Source of the DNA: Actinotalea subterranea
GTDB taxonomy: Bacteria; Actinomycetota; Actinomycetes; Actinomycetales; Cellulomonadaceae
Length of the DNA: 64,000 nucleotides
Assembly (NCBI RefSeq): GCF_008364845.1
Contig: NZ_VTTP01000001.1
Span: 393,497-457,496, forward strand
Direction: 5' to 3'
Shown: piece after piece, positions 7,791 through 17,214 of the stretch
How positions within the stretch are numbered: position 1 is the stretch's first letter
How the letters are laid out: every line of letters begins with the position of its first letter
The notes under the pieces: generated by a model
Database searches by the model: none
The model's input: only the letters and a program-made list of their open reading frames with translations
What the model was told of the DNA's origin: nothing
Translations under genes and position numbers: made by a program

Positions 7791-9242
7791 ATGACGGACG
7801 ACGACGCCCAGACCATGAACGCCAGCGGCACCGCGACCCCGGGAGCCCCCGCCGGGTTCCGGATCGAGCACGACACGATGGGCGACGTCCTCGTCCCGGT
7901 CGATGCCCTGTACCGCGCGCAGACGCAGCGCGCCGTGGAGAACTTCCCCATCTCGGGCACCCGCCTCGAACGCAGCCACATCGAGGCGCTCGCACGCATC
8001 AAGAAGGCCGCGGCCCTCGCGAACGCCGAGCTCGGCGTGCTCCCCGACGACGTCGCGCGGGCCATCGTGGCCGCCGCGGACGAGGTCGCCGCAGGGAGGC
8101 ACGACGAGCACTTCCCTGTCGACGTGTTCCAGACCGGGTCGGGGACCTCGTCGAACATGAACACCAACGAGGTCGTCGCGACGCTCGCGACCCGCCACCT
8201 CGGTCGCGACGTCCACCCCAACGACCACGTGAACGCGTCCCAGTCCTCGAACGACGTGTTCCCGACGTCCGTGCACGTCGCGGCGACGGCCGGCGTCGTG
8301 CACGACCTGGTGCCCGCCCTCGAGCACCTCGCCGGGGCCCTCGAGGCCAAGGCCGGCGAGTTCGCGGGTGTCGTGAAGTCGGGGCGCACCCACCTCATGG
8401 ACGCGACGCCCGTGACGCTCGGCCAGGAGTTCGGCGGCTACGCCGCGGCCGTCCGCTACGGCGTCGAGCGCCTCCACGCCGCCCTGCCGCGCGCGGCCGA
8501 GGTACCGCTCGGCGGCACAGCGGTCGGCACCGGCATCAACACGCCCGGCGGGTTCCCGCAGCGCGTCATCGCCCTGCTCCGCGAGGACACGGGACTGCCC
8601 CTGACCGAGGCGCGCGACCACTTCGAGGCGCAGAGCGCGCGCGACGGCCTCGTCGAGCTCTCCGGTGCGTTGCGCACCATCGCCGTCTCGCTCACCAAGA
8701 TCTGCAACGACCTGCGCTGGATGGGGTCCGGTCCCAACACGGGCCTCGGCGAGATCTTCCTGCCCGACCTCCAGCCCGGCTCCTCGATCATGCCGGGCAA
8801 GGTCAACCCCGTGATCCCCGAGGCCGTGCTCATGGTCGCCGCGCGCGTGGTCGGCAACGACGCGACCGTCGCGTGGGCGGGCGCGAGCGGCTCCTTCGAG
8901 CTCAACGTGCAGATCCCCGTCATCGCCCAGGGCGTGCTCGAGTCCCTGCGCCTGCTCGCCAACGCGGCGCGTGTCCTCGCGGACCGCACGGTCGTCGGCA
9001 TCACGGCCAACGTCGACCGCGCACGCGCCTACGCCGAGTCGTCGCCCTCGATCGTCACACCCCTGAACCGGGTCATCGGCTACGAGGCCGCCGCGAAGGT
9101 CGCCAAGCACGCCGTCGCCCGCGGCATCACCGTCCGCGAGGCAGTCGTCGACCTCGGGTTCGTGGAGCGTGGCGAGGTCACCGAGGCCCAGCTCGACGAG
9201 GCCCTCGACGTGCTCGCGATGACGCGGCCGCCCGTCGCCTGA
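7791..9242 (+). CDS. fumC: Fumarate hydratase class II
   Basis: 483 residues, the usual length plus a short N-terminal tail. Converts fumarate to malate in the TCA cycle and is iron-independent. The superfamily signature [12 protein letters not shown], with the catalytic Ser loop, is at about residues 330-341. The substrate-site motifs GSGTSSNMN and SSNDVFPTS are also present. The 20-residue tail ([19 protein letters not shown]) before the conserved FRIEHDTMG is low-complexity. In Mycobacterium tuberculosis fum lies in the same broad neighbourhood as phoH2, uppS and mca, as here. Converges on the chemoreceptor gene. Confidence 0.95.
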   Translation: MTDDDAQTMNASGTATPGAPAGFRIEHDTMGDVLVPVDALYRAQTQRAVENFPISGTRLERSHIEALARIKKAAALANAELGVLPDDVARAIVAAADEVAAGRHDEHFPVDVFQTGSGTSSNMNTNEVVATLATRHLGRDVHPNDHVNASQSSNDVFPTSVHVAATAGVVHDLVPALEHLAGALEAKAGEFAGVVKSGRTHLMDATPVTLGQEFGGYAAAVRYGVERLHAALPRAAEVPLGGTAVGTGINTPGGFPQRVIALLREDTGLPLTEARDHFEAQSARDGLVELSGALRTIAVSLTKICNDLRWMGSGPNTGLGEIFLPDLQPGSSIMPGKVNPVIPEAVLMVAARVVGNDATVAWAGASGSFELNVQIPVIAQGVLESLRLLANAARVLADRTVVGITANVDRARAYAESSPSIVTPLNRVIGYEAAAKVAKHAVARGITVREAVVDLGFVERGEVTEAQLDEALDVLAMTRPPVA

Positions 9243-9293
9243 GCACGGCGCGTCAGGCCGCCCCGGCCGGTGCCCCGCCCCGCCGGGTGCGAG

Positions 9294-11393
9294 TCACCGG
9301 CCGACGAGCGTGAACTCCGCGACGCCGTCGGACAGCTCGGACGCGACACCCGTGAGGGTCGAGACGGCGTCCCGCACGTCGGCCGAGCCTGCGCGTGCGG
9401 CCGACGCCGCCTGGGCGACCTCGGAGATGCTGCCGGCGATGTCGGTCGAGCTCCCCGCGGCGACCACGAGGTTGCGCTCGACCTCCGACGTCGTCGCGGC
9501 CTGCTGCTCGACGATCGCGGCGACCGACGACTGGTGCTCGTCGACGGTGGAGATCGACTCGGCGATGCGCTCGACGGCCTCGTGCACGTCCGCCGCGTCC
9601 TGCGTGACGGCCGCGAGGACGGGCGCGATCGTTCCGATGGCGGCCGACGTCTGCTGGGCGAGGTCCTTGACCTCGTCGGCCACGACGGCGAACCCACGGC
9701 CGGCCTCGCCGGCGCGCGCGGCCTCGATCGTCGCGTTGAGCGCCAGCATGTGGGTCTGCCCCGCGATCGAGGTGACGGTCTTGAGGATCGCCGCGATGTG
9801 CGACGAGGACTCGCCGAGCCGGGTCGCGGCCTCGGCTGCCTCACGCGTGACGCGGACGGCCTCGGACGCCTGGACCGTCGCGGCCTGGACGTCGTGCGAC
9901 ACCGACGAGATCGACGTGCGCATCTCCGTCATCGCGGCGGTCACGGCGCCGACCTCCGTGCTCACGACGGTTGCGCTGTGCGCTGCCTGGTCCGCGCGGT
10001 CCGACGCCTCCCCCGAGACCTTCTCGAGCGTGCTGCTCGACCCGTCGAGACGGTCGGCGGTCAGGCGCACGGCGTCCGCACCGGACTGCATGCGCTCGAG
10101 CGCGCCCCGCATCCCCGTGATCGCCTCGCCCACGGCGTCGCCCATGACGCCGATCTCGTCGCGGCCCTCACCGCGCACGTCCTGGGAGAGGTCGCGCGCG
10201 GCCACGCGGTGCAGCGCCTGGGTCAGCCGCGACACGCGTCCCACCACGCGCCCCGAGACGACGACCACGACGAGCGCCGCGGCCGCCGCGACGAGCAGGC
10301 CCGCGACGACGAGCGTGCGCACGAGGCTCGTCGTGCCCGCGGCGAGGCGGGCAGGAGCGGCCTGCAGCTCGCTGTCGACACCCCAGGCCGTGATCGTCCA
10401 GCCCCACGGCGCGTAGCGCGTCGCGTGCACCGACATCGAGCCGGTGGCCAGCTCGACGCTCCGCTCGGCGACCTCACCGTCCGCGAGCCCGGCCGTGGCG
10501 TCGAGCAGGGGCTGGACGTAGGGCTCGCCGTCGGCGTCGACCGCCTCGAGCGCGTCGCCCTCGGCCGCTCCCGGCGGCGGCACGACCCAGGCGCCCGACG
10601 CCGACGTCACGGTCACGTAGCCCGTCTCACCGACCACGACCTCCGCGAGCGCCTCGCGCAGCGGGGCGTCGACGGTGGTCTGCGGCGTGCCGACGAAGAT
10701 CGCGCCGACGACGGCCCCGTCGACCATGATCGGCGCGTACGCCGTCACGTACGTCTGCCCCACGACCTGGGCCGTCCCGTAGAAGGTCTCCCCGGCGAGC
10801 AGAGCCTCGACGACCGCGTTCGGCGCACCGTCAGCCCCCTGCGCCGGGATGTAGGTGCCGATCGCGCGCCCGCCGTCCGTCGTCGGGACGCTCGTGGCGA
10901 CGCGCAGCATGTCGCCCGCCTCGTTCATGCGCTGGAACACGGTGCTCGCCGAGCCGAGCATGGCCGTGACGTCGTCGACGACGGGGCTCGGGGTCGCGGC
11001 GTCGGCGTTCTGCCCGAGCCACGTGCCACCCGCGAGCACCTGCGGGAGCGTGACGGACTGGGTCTGCGACGTCACCTGGTTCGTCGCCTGCCACGTCACT
11101 GGCGACCCGAAGCTCACGGCGCCCGCGCGCTCGAGCACGCCCTGGGCGACCCGGAGCTCGGACGCCATGCGGTCGGTGACCGTGGCAACCTGGGTGCTGA
11201 CGAGCGAGTGCGCCTGCGCGACGGTCTCGTTCATCGACGCCTCGTTCAGGGCCGTCACGTCCTGGCCCGTCGCGTCGGCGAGCCGGGAGGTCTGCAGGCC
11301 GCCGAGACCCGTGAGCAGCGCTGCGCTCACGACGACGGCGCCCGCACCCATCGTGACGAGCTGGGCTCGAAGGCTGGTCCGCAGGGAAGGCAT
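9294..11393 (-). CDS. Methyl-accepting chemotaxis protein with extracellular Cache sensor
   Basis: 699 residues. One helix at about residues 11-33, an extracellular sensor of about 320 residues with Cache-like features ([18 protein letters not shown], then [12 protein letters not shown]), a second helix at about 356-379, HAMP at about 380-432, and a C-terminal signalling domain. The conserved hairpin tip is [18 protein letters not shown], where CheA/CheW would bind. It therefore couples an extracellular ligand to flagellar chemotaxis. ATG at 11393 has GAGGAG seven bases upstream. No che or flagellar genes are in the window, so it is a lone receptor. The ligand is unknown; small organic acids are common for this sensor class. 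Confidence 0.9.
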   Translation of the reverse strand: MPSLRTSLRAQLVTMGAGAVVVSAALLTGLGGLQTSRLADATGQDVTALNEASMNETVAQAHSLVSTQVATVTDRMASELRVAQGVLERAGAVSFGSPVTWQATNQVTSQTQSVTLPQVLAGGTWLGQNADAATPSPVVDDVTAMLGSASTVFQRMNEAGDMLRVATSVPTTDGGRAIGTYIPAQGADGAPNAVVEALLAGETFYGTAQVVGQTYVTAYAPIMVDGAVVGAIFVGTPQTTVDAPLREALAEVVVGETGYVTVTSASGAWVVPPPGAAEGDALEAVDADGEPYVQPLLDATAGLADGEVAERSVELATGSMSVHATRYAPWGWTITAWGVDSELQAAPARLAAGTTSLVRTLVVAGLLVAAAAALVVVVVSGRVVGRVSRLTQALHRVAARDLSQDVRGEGRDEIGVMGDAVGEAITGMRGALERMQSGADAVRLTADRLDGSSSTLEKVSGEASDRADQAAHSATVVSTEVGAVTAAMTEMRTSISSVSHDVQAATVQASEAVRVTREAAEAATRLGESSSHIAAILKTVTSIAGQTHMLALNATIEAARAGEAGRGFAVVADEVKDLAQQTSAAIGTIAPVLAAVTQDAADVHEAVERIAESISTVDEHQSSVAAIVEQQAATTSEVERNLVVAAGSSTDIAGSISEVAQAASAARAGSADVRDAVSTLTGVASELSDGVAEFTLVGR

Positions 11394-11461
11394 CGGGGCT
11401 CCTCGTTCGCGGTGGCGGTCCACCGGTTTCCCCTGCGCCCCACCCATCGGTCGCCCACCCG

Positions 11462-11492
11462 CCGCGGTGAGTGATCACATGATCGACCGCGG
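11462..11492. promoter_or_regulatory. Nested palindrome between phoH and chemoreceptor genes
   Basis: Outer arms CCGCGGT (11462-11468) and ACCGCGG (11486-11492) enclose an inner perfect inverted repeat GATCA-CA-TGATC (11473-11484). It lies about 25 bases past the phoH stop and about 70 bases upstream of the chemoreceptor start. It could be an operator for the chemoreceptor gene or a transcription end for phoH; the AT-containing inner palindrome favours protein binding. Confidence 0.45.
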
Positions 11493-11516
11493 CTGTTTCA
11501 CCCTCCGGGCCTGCGG

Positions 11517-12827
11517 CTACGCCTCGATGCCCTCGAGCAGCTCGGTGACGAGCGCGGCGACGGGCGACCGCTCGGACCGCGTGAGCGTCACGTGCGCGAA
11601 GAGGGGGTGGCCCTTGAGCGCCTCGATGACGGCGGCGACGCCGTCGTGCCTGCCGACCCTCAGGTTGTCCCGCTGGGCCACGTCGTGCGTGAGGACGACG
11701 CGAGAGCTCTGGCCGATGCGTGACAGGACCGTGAGGAGCACGTTGCGCTCGAGGGACTGTGCCTCGTCGACGATCACGAAGGCGTCGTGCAGGGAGCGTC
11801 CACGGATGTGGGTCAGGGGCAGCACCTCGAGCATGCCCCGGTCCATGACCTCCTCGACGACCTCCTGCGAGACGAGCGCGCCGAGCGTGTCGAAGACCGC
11901 CTGGGCCCAGGGGTTCATCTTCTCGGCCTCGGACCCCGGGAGGTAGCCGAGGTCCTGGCCGCCGACCGCGTAGAGCGGCCGGAACACCATGACCTTGCGG
12001 TGCTGGCGCCGCTCCAGCACGGCCTCGAGGCCCGCGCACAGGGCGAGCGCCGACTTCCCCGTGCCGGCACGCCCACCGAGGGAGAGGATGCCGATCTCCT
12101 CGTCGAGCAGGAGGTCGATCGCGATGCGCTGCTCGGCGCTGCGTCCGTGGACCCCGAACACGTCCTGGTCCCCCCGCACGAGCCGGAGCTGCTTGTCCGC
12201 CGTGACGCGCGCGAGGGCGGACCCGCGCGGCGAGTGCACGACGACGCCGGTGTGGCACAGCAGCGGACCGGTGTCCTGGCCCGTGAGGTCGACGTCCGCG
12301 AGCTCGAGGCGCTCGGTCTCCCAGAACCGGGCCATCTGCTCGTCGGCGAGCTGCACCTCGGTCATCCCGGTCCACCCCGAGTCGACCGCGAGCTCCGCGC
12401 GGTACTCCTCGGCGTGCAGCCCGACGGCTGAGGCCTTGACGCGCATCGGCAGGTCTTTCGAGACGAGCGTGACGCGCTGGCCCTCGTCGGCGAGGTTCTT
12501 CGCGACGGCGAGGATGCGCGTGTCGTTGTCACCGAGCCGGAACCCGGCCGGCAGCACCGTGGGGTCCACGTGGTTGAGCTCGACCCGAAGGGTCCCGCCC
12601 GCCTCGCCGACGGGCACGGGCTCGTCGAGCCGCCCGTGAGTGACCCGCAGGTCGTCGAGCATGCGCAGCGCGCTGCGCGCGAAGTAGCCGAGCTCTGCGT
12701 GGTGACGCTTGGCCTCGAGCTCGGTGATGACCACCACGGGGAGCACCACCTGGTGCTCGGCGAAGCGCAGGATCGCCCGCGGGTCCGACAGGAGGACGGA
12801 GGTGTCGAGCACGTAGGTCTGGGTCAC
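11517..12827 (-). CDS. phoH2: PhoH-family ATPase with N-terminal PIN ribonuclease domain
   Basis: 436 residues. The PIN domain covers about 1-140, beginning [13 protein letters not shown] with the first metal-binding Asp, and includes further acidic residues ([15 protein letters not shown]). The PhoH ATPase follows, with Walker [11 protein letters not shown] near residue 252 and Walker B IVDEAQS near 350. In mycobacteria PhoH2 is an ATP-dependent RNA helicase and RNase of this architecture. GTG start with GGAGGGAG upstream. It stands alone between the chemoreceptor and the prenyltransferase genes, matching the Mycobacterium tuberculosis region where phoH2 also lies near uppS and fum. The 293-base gap before it holds only a weak TAGCGT -10 candidate at 13007-13012 and a hairpin. 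Confidence 0.9.
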   Translation of the reverse strand: MTQTYVLDTSVLLSDPRAILRFAEHQVVLPVVVITELEAKRHHAELGYFARSALRMLDDLRVTHGRLDEPVPVGEAGGTLRVELNHVDPTVLPAGFRLGDNDTRILAVAKNLADEGQRVTLVSKDLPMRVKASAVGLHAEEYRAELAVDSGWTGMTEVQLADEQMARFWETERLELADVDLTGQDTGPLLCHTGVVVHSPRGSALARVTADKQLRLVRGDQDVFGVHGRSAEQRIAIDLLLDEEIGILSLGGRAGTGKSALALCAGLEAVLERRQHRKVMVFRPLYAVGGQDLGYLPGSEAEKMNPWAQAVFDTLGALVSQEVVEEVMDRGMLEVLPLTHIRGRSLHDAFVIVDEAQSLERNVLLTVLSRIGQSSRVVLTHDVAQRDNLRVGRHDGVAAVIEALKGHPLFAHVTLTRSERSPVAALVTELLEGIEA

Positions 12828-13090
12828 GGGGGACTCCCTCCGGCGCCTGCGCGCCGAGCGTGCCGCGCGACGCCGGCCGACGACCGGCGCCCCGCTGGGT
12901 GGGCCCGGTCGACCGCCACGAGGGCCTGTCGCGGGCCCTCCTCCCGGAGCTGGTGCTCCATGGGCTGGCCTCCCGAGGGACGACGGACGCCGTCCGTTAT
13001 CGCGGGACGCTACGCCGGGCCTCCGACACGACCGTCACGACACGCGCGACACCCGCTCCCATGTCACACGATGTTCACCTGACGGCCGTC

Positions 13091-13108
13091 GGGCGCCGCT
13101 CAGCGCCC
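13091..13108 (-). terminator. Hairpin terminator after the cis-prenyltransferase gene
   Basis: Stem GGGCGC / GCGCCC with loop CGCTCA, 13 bases past the stop codon on the minus strand, followed by the palindrome GACGGCCGTC (13081-13090). No T-run. Confidence 0.45.
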
Positions 13109-13120
13109 GGCCGCGGGCCC

Positions 13121-13882
13121 TCAGCGCCCGAGGCGGCGCTCGCGCGCGGCGTAGGACCGCAGGGCACGCAGGAAGTCGACGCGGCGGAACGCCGGCCAGT
13201 AGGCCTCGCAGAAGTAGAACTCGGAGTGCGCGCTCTGCCACAGCAGGAACCCGCCGAGGCGCTGCTCGCCCGACGTGCGGATCACGAGCTCGGGGTCGGG
13301 CTGCCCCTTCGTGTACAGGTGCTCGGCGATGTGGTCGACGTCGAACGTGTCCGCGAGCTCCTCGAGCGACGTGCCGTTCCCCGCGTGCTCCCGCAGGATC
13401 GACCGGACCGCGTCGGCGATCTCACGCCGCCCGCCGTAGCCGACCGCGACGTTGACGTGCAGGCCCTCGATGCCGGAGGTGCGCTCCTGCGCGTCGCTCA
13501 GCGCCGACGCGGCGGCCGGGGGCAGCAGCTCGAGCGCGCCCATGACCTGCAGGCGCCAGCGGCCCGACGCGGCGAGGTCCCCCACCGTGTCCGTGATGAT
13601 GCCGAGCAGCTCGGCGAGCTCGGCGGGCTCGCGCGCAAGGTTGTCGGTCGAGAGCATCCAGAGCGTCACGACCTCGACGCCGATCTCCTCGGACCACCCG
13701 AGGAGGTCCGCGATCTTGTCCGCCCCGCGTCGGTGGCCCGTCGAGGGCGTCTCGCCGAGGCTCCGCGCCCAGCGCCGGTTGCCGTCGAGGATGACGCCGA
13801 TGTGCCGGGGGATCGCCTCCCGCGGCAACGATGCCGCGAGCCGCCGCTCGTACAGCCCGTAGAGCGGATGCGGCAGGTGCAT
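13121..13882 (-). CDS. uppS: Isoprenyl transferase (cis-prenyl diphosphate synthase)
   Basis: 253 residues. Condenses isopentenyl diphosphate onto an allylic diphosphate in the cis configuration, making polyprenyl carriers for cell-wall glycans or a short Z-prenyl precursor. Motifs are complete: GVILDGNRRWA with catalytic Asp33 near the N-terminus, STDNLAREP, and the C-terminal RTSGEQRLGGFLLWQ and SEFYF. ATG at 13882 has GAGGA six bases upstream; an in-frame start further upstream lacks this. It sits next to the hemolysin-III gene, as Rv1086 (short-chain Z-farnesyl diphosphate synthase) does in Mycobacterium tuberculosis, so a short-chain product is possible. Chain length cannot be read with confidence. 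Confidence 0.92.
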   Translation of the reverse strand: MHLPHPLYGLYERRLAASLPREAIPRHIGVILDGNRRWARSLGETPSTGHRRGADKIADLLGWSEEIGVEVVTLWMLSTDNLAREPAELAELLGIITDTVGDLAASGRWRLQVMGALELLPPAAASALSDAQERTSGIEGLHVNVAVGYGGRREIADAVRSILREHAGNGTSLEELADTFDVDHIAEHLYTKGQPDPELVIRTSGEQRLGGFLLWQSAHSEFYFCEAYWPAFRRVDFLRALRSYAARERRLGR

Positions 13883-14046
13883 GCGGTGTCCTCGGGGGTC
13901 ATTCTCGGGGCGGGCGGCCGGGCACGACGCCGTGCGCACCCGGGGTCGCCCGCGGGCGTAGCGTCGGTGTCAGTCGGTGTCACGGTACAGCCACACCGAC
14001 CCGCCACGGTCGCGTGACGTGGCGGTGGCGCGACCTACGCTGAGGT

Positions 14047-14066
14047 AACCTACGGGTGCGTAGGTT
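14047..14066 (+). promoter_or_regulatory. Perfect palindrome overlapping the -10 of the hemolysin-III gene
   Basis: Arms AACCTACG (14047-14054) and CGTAGGTT (14059-14066) with spacer GGTG. The right arm contains TAGGTT, a good TAnnnT -10, about 30 bases before the start codon. A dimeric regulator bound here would block the polymerase. The gap also serves the divergent uppS gene. I do not recognise the regulator. Confidence 0.6.
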
Positions 14067-14096
14067 CTGCGCAGCACATGCTGAGGAAGGGACACC

Positions 14097-14765
14097 ATGG
14101 CCGCGGAGCTCGTCGACGCCGTCAAGCCGCGCCTGCGTGGCTGGATCCACGCCGGGACGGCGCCGATCGCCCTCGTCGGCGCGATCGTGCTCGTCGTCCT
14201 CGCCCCCACGACCGAGGCCAAGGTCACGACGGGCGTCTTCGGCCTGAGCGCGATCCTGCTGTTCGGCACGAGCGCCGTGTACCACCGCGGCACGTGGTCC
14301 CCCAAGGTCGCCGGCGTCCTGCGCCGGCTCGACCACACCAACATCTTCCTCATCATCGCGGGTACCTCGACCCCGCTGTCGGTGCTGCTCCTCGACTCGC
14401 CCCTCGACCGGACGCTGCTCGTGGTCGTCTGGTCCGGCGCGCTGCTCGGCACCCTCGCCCGGATCTTCTGGCTCGGCGCACCACGCTGGCTCTACGTGCC
14501 CGTCTACGTCGCGCTCGGCTGGGTCTCGGTGTGGTTCATGCCGGACTTCTGGGTCACGCCCAACGGTCCCGCGATCGTCTGGTGGGTCGCCGTCGGCGGC
14601 CTCGCCTACACCGTCGGCGCCGTCGTCTACGGCACCAAGCGGCCCAACCCCAGCCCGCGCTGGTTCGGCTTCCACGAGATCTTCCACGTGCTCACGGTCG
14701 TCGGCTTCCTGTGCCACTACGTCGCCGTGAGCCTCGCCACCTACTCGAGCGGCGCCGCAGGCTGA
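14097..14765 (+). CDS. Hemolysin III / TrhA-family membrane protein
   Basis: 222 residues with about seven membrane helices. Family marks of the HlyIII/PAQR-like group are present: SAVYHRGTW (first conserved His), LDHTNIFLIIAGT with the conserved Asp, and FGFHEIFHVLTV near the C-terminus. Bacterial members (TrhA/YqfA) affect membrane energetics or lipid homeostasis; the biochemical reaction is not settled. ATG is preceded by GAGGAAGG. The protein is next to uppS on the opposite strand, a pairing also found in mycobacteria. Expression probably depends on the palindrome overlapping its -10. Confidence 0.9.
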   Translation: MAAELVDAVKPRLRGWIHAGTAPIALVGAIVLVVLAPTTEAKVTTGVFGLSAILLFGTSAVYHRGTWSPKVAGVLRRLDHTNIFLIIAGTSTPLSVLLLDSPLDRTLLVVVWSGALLGTLARIFWLGAPRWLYVPVYVALGWVSVWFMPDFWVTPNGPAIVWWVAVGGLAYTVGAVVYGTKRPNPSPRWFGFHEIFHVLTVVGFLCHYVAVSLATYSSGAAG

Positions 14766-14797
14766 CGTCTCACGACCTGCCGCGCCCGGCCCGCGCC

Positions 14798-15619
14798 CTA
14801 CGGCGCCAGGTCGAGCGGGCCGAGCAGCGGGCCGAGCACGAGCACCACGGCCCCCACGACGCTCCCGACGACCGCGACGAGCACCGCGTCCGCGCGTGAC
14901 GTCGACGCGGGGCGCCACACGGTGCGCTCGTGTCGCGGCAGGGCCCCGAGCGCGCGGCTCTCCAACGAGACGGCCACACGTTCCGCACGGCGCACGCTCG
15001 ACGCCAGGAGCGCGAAGGCGGCCCGCCCGAACGCCGCCGCAGACCCACCGGTCCGGCGCCCCGGTGGCTCACGCACCGCGTGCGCGCGACGCGTCGACGC
15101 CCAGTCGTCCGGAAGGTCCTCGAGGAGGCGGTGCGCCGCGAGGAGAGCCGCAGCGGTCCGCACGGGGAGCCGCCCGACCACGAGCAACGACCCGAGCAGC
15201 CGCACCGGGTCGGCGACCGTGAGGAACGCCGTCGCGCACACACCCGTCACGAGCGTGCGGACGGCCAGCGCGACGCCCGTCCGCAGGCCCAGGTCCGTGA
15301 CCTCGAGCGGCCCGACGACGGCGACGACGTCACCCCCGCGCGTCACGGCGTTGACCACCACGAGGCTCATGGCGAACCACGCGAAGGGCAGCTGCGCGAG
15401 CACCAGCCGTCGCCACGTGACGCCCGCCGCGCACCGAGCGCCCACGAGCCCGAGGAGCCAGAGGGCGACCAGCGGCAGCGGGTCGAACACCCGGACCAGG
15501 ACGAGCGGCGTCGCCACCACGACGCCCAGGAGCACTGTGGGGTCGCACCGGGCGAGCCACGGGACCTGGACGGCGGTCGGCCGCGCCGGCACCGTCCGGA
15601 GCGCCGTGGCCCCCGTCAC
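14798..15619 (-). CDS. ykoC: ECF transporter transmembrane (T) component, YkoC-like
   Basis: 273 residues with five or six predicted helices. The EcfT fold couples the ATPase pair to the substrate-binding S component. The GTG at 15619 is chosen because it overlaps the ATPase stop in GTGA; an adjacent GTG at 15622 is possible. The C-terminal half carries the coupling helices and the Ala-Arg-type contact region (SVRRAERVAVSLESRALG). The open frame continues upstream over the ATPase gene but that part is shadow. Fourth gene of the ykoFEDC operon controlled by the TPP riboswitch. Confidence 0.82.
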   Translation of the reverse strand: MTGATALRTVPARPTAVQVPWLARCDPTVLLGVVVATPLVLVRVFDPLPLVALWLLGLVGARCAAGVTWRRLVLAQLPFAWFAMSLVVVNAVTRGGDVVAVVGPLEVTDLGLRTGVALAVRTLVTGVCATAFLTVADPVRLLGSLLVVGRLPVRTAAALLAAHRLLEDLPDDWASTRRAHAVREPPGRRTGGSAAAFGRAAFALLASSVRRAERVAVSLESRALGALPRHERTVWRPASTSRADAVLVAVVGSVVGAVVLVLGPLLGPLDLAP

Positions 15620-17214
15620 CACGCCCCGCCTCGCACCGCGGCGACGGGCTCGTGCGGGGGCGGCCCGTCCGCCGGGACGAGCAGCCCCGCCGCGCCCAGC
15701 AGCGCCCGGTCGTCGAGCAGCTCGGGCCCACCGCACGCGATGCTCGCGCCCCGTCCCAGCACAAGGACCTGGTCGGCGAGGCACCGGGCGAGGCGCAGGT
15801 CGTGGGTCGCAAGGACGACCGCCGTCCCGCCCGCGGCAAGCTCGGCCACCAGAGCCAGGACCGCACCGGTCTGCTCCGGGTCGAGCCCGAACGTCGGCTC
15901 GTCGAGCAGCAGGACGGGACGCTCGAGCACACCCATCGCGACGACCGACAGGCGCCGCTGCTCGCCGCCCGAGAGGCGGAACGGGTCGGCGTCCGCGAGC
16001 GCCCGCAGGCCCACCCGCGCCAGCGCGTCCTCGACGGCCGCCGCGACACGCGCGTCCGGCCGACGCAGCCCACGAGCGCGCACGAGGCCGTAGGCCACCT
16101 CCCCGGCGACCGTCCGGGCGAGGAGCTGGTGCTCGGGTCGCTGGAACACCAGGCCGACCTCGCCCGGCCCCGGGAGCGCGGTCCCCGACGGGGCGCGTCC
16201 TCCCCGCCGGGGACGCCTGCCCCCTCGACCCTGGGGCCCGGGCAGCCCCGCGAGCGCGGGCAGCAGCCCTGCGAGCCCGAGCAGCAGCGTCGACTTGCCG
16301 CACCCGTTGGTGCCCACGACAGCCGTGACCTGACCCTCACGCAGGTCGAGGTCCACGCCGCTCACGGCCGGGACGACGCCGTACCCGTACGCGGCCCCGC
16401 GCACCCGACGCACCACGTCGCCGACCGTCGAGCGGCGGGTGGGTGCCCACGGGCGCCGACCAGCGACGCCGCCCGCACCCTGCGCGACGTGACGGGTGGT
16501 CCCGTCACCGGTGGGAGCGTCCGACGCGACGCGGCCGCCGGTGATGACGACGGTCCGCTCGGGCGTCCAGCTCATCTCGGCGAGGCGGTGCTCCACGAGC
16601 ACCGTCGTCCGTGCGGGCCCGGGGCCATCGACCTCGCGCCCCGTCACCCGCCCCAGCAGGTCGAGCACCGCCGCCGCCGCGACCGGGTCGAGCATCGACG
16701 TCGGCTCGTCGAGGACCAGGAGGCGCGGCTCACCCACGAGGACCGCGGCGAGCGCGACCCTCTGCTGCTCTCCGCCGCTGAGCGTCGACGTCCGCCTGCC
16801 GACGAGGTGGGCGGCGCCGACGTCGGCCAGGGCGCGCGCGACCCGCGGGCCGATCTCCGCGCGGGCGACTCCCCGGTTCTCCAGCGGGAAGGCGACCTCG
16901 GCGTCGACGTACGGCAGGCACGTCCCCGACGCGGGGTCCTGCCCGAGCCAGCCCACGTCGAGCGCGAGGCGAGCCACGGGGACGCGTGCGGGGTCCTGGC
17001 CGAGCACGCGCAGGCGGCCGCCGACGGTGGCGTCGACGGACTGCGGCACCACGCCGGTGAGCGCGTGCAGGAGCGTCGACTTGCCGCCGCCCGACGGGCC
17101 CGCGACCAGCACGCGCTCCCCCGGCTCGAGGTCCAGGTCGACGCCTGCGAGCCCGGCGTCGGGTCGGCGCGCGTACCAGACCGTGAGGCCCGCGCAGGTC
17201 ACCGCGGGGGTCAC
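15616..17214 (-). CDS. ykoD: ECF transporter ATPase with two fused ABC domains, YkoD-like
   Basis: 532 residues holding two ATPase domains in one chain. First domain: Walker A GPSGGGKSTLLHAL near residue 40 and signature LSGGEQQRVAL. Second domain: Walker A GTNGCGKSTLLLGL near 300 and LSGGEQRRLSV. The second domain has a Gly/Arg/Pro-rich insert of about 30 residues (GRGGRRPRRGGRAPSG) after its first helix, probably disordered. It powers uptake of hydroxymethylpyrimidine or thiamine together with YkoC and YkoE. GTG start overlaps the ykoE stop by four bases. Confidence 0.88.
   Translation of the reverse strand: MTPAVTCAGLTVWYARRPDAGLAGVDLDLEPGERVLVAGPSGGGKSTLLHALTGVVPQSVDATVGGRLRVLGQDPARVPVARLALDVGWLGQDPASGTCLPYVDAEVAFPLENRGVARAEIGPRVARALADVGAAHLVGRRTSTLSGGEQQRVALAAVLVGEPRLLVLDEPTSMLDPVAAAAVLDLLGRVTGREVDGPGPARTTVLVEHRLAEMSWTPERTVVITGGRVASDAPTGDGTTRHVAQGAGGVAGRRPWAPTRRSTVGDVVRRVRGAAYGYGVVPAVSGVDLDLREGQVTAVVGTNGCGKSTLLLGLAGLLPALAGLPGPQGRGGRRPRRGGRAPSGTALPGPGEVGLVFQRPEHQLLARTVAGEVAYGLVRARGLRRPDARVAAAVEDALARVGLRALADADPFRLSGGEQRRLSVVAMGVLERPVLLLDEPTFGLDPEQTGAVLALVAELAAGGTAVVLATHDLRLARCLADQVLVLGRGASIACGGPELLDDRALLGAAGLLVPADGPPPHEPVAAVRGGAW

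Noticed and set aside
6920..9313. A 797-codon Arg/Pro-rich open frame overlapping carbonic anhydrase and fumC
   Set aside because: Shadow in another frame of two well-supported genes; no motif and unnatural composition.
12920..12940. Hairpin GAGGGCC / GGCCCTC considered as uppS terminator
   Set aside because: It lies about 180 bases past the uppS stop and just upstream of phoH2; a nearer hairpin at 13091-13108 fits better. Left unassigned.
13049..13076. Possible second Rex-like site (TGTCACACGATGTTCACC) downstream of uppS
   Set aside because: The half-sites are not inverted with respect to each other, and it is not placed at a promoter.
14798..16303. A 501-codon frame that would fuse about 230 extra residues to YkoC
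   Set aside because: The added part is Arg/Ala/Gly shadow of the ykoD gene; the GTGA overlap gives a natural start at 15619.
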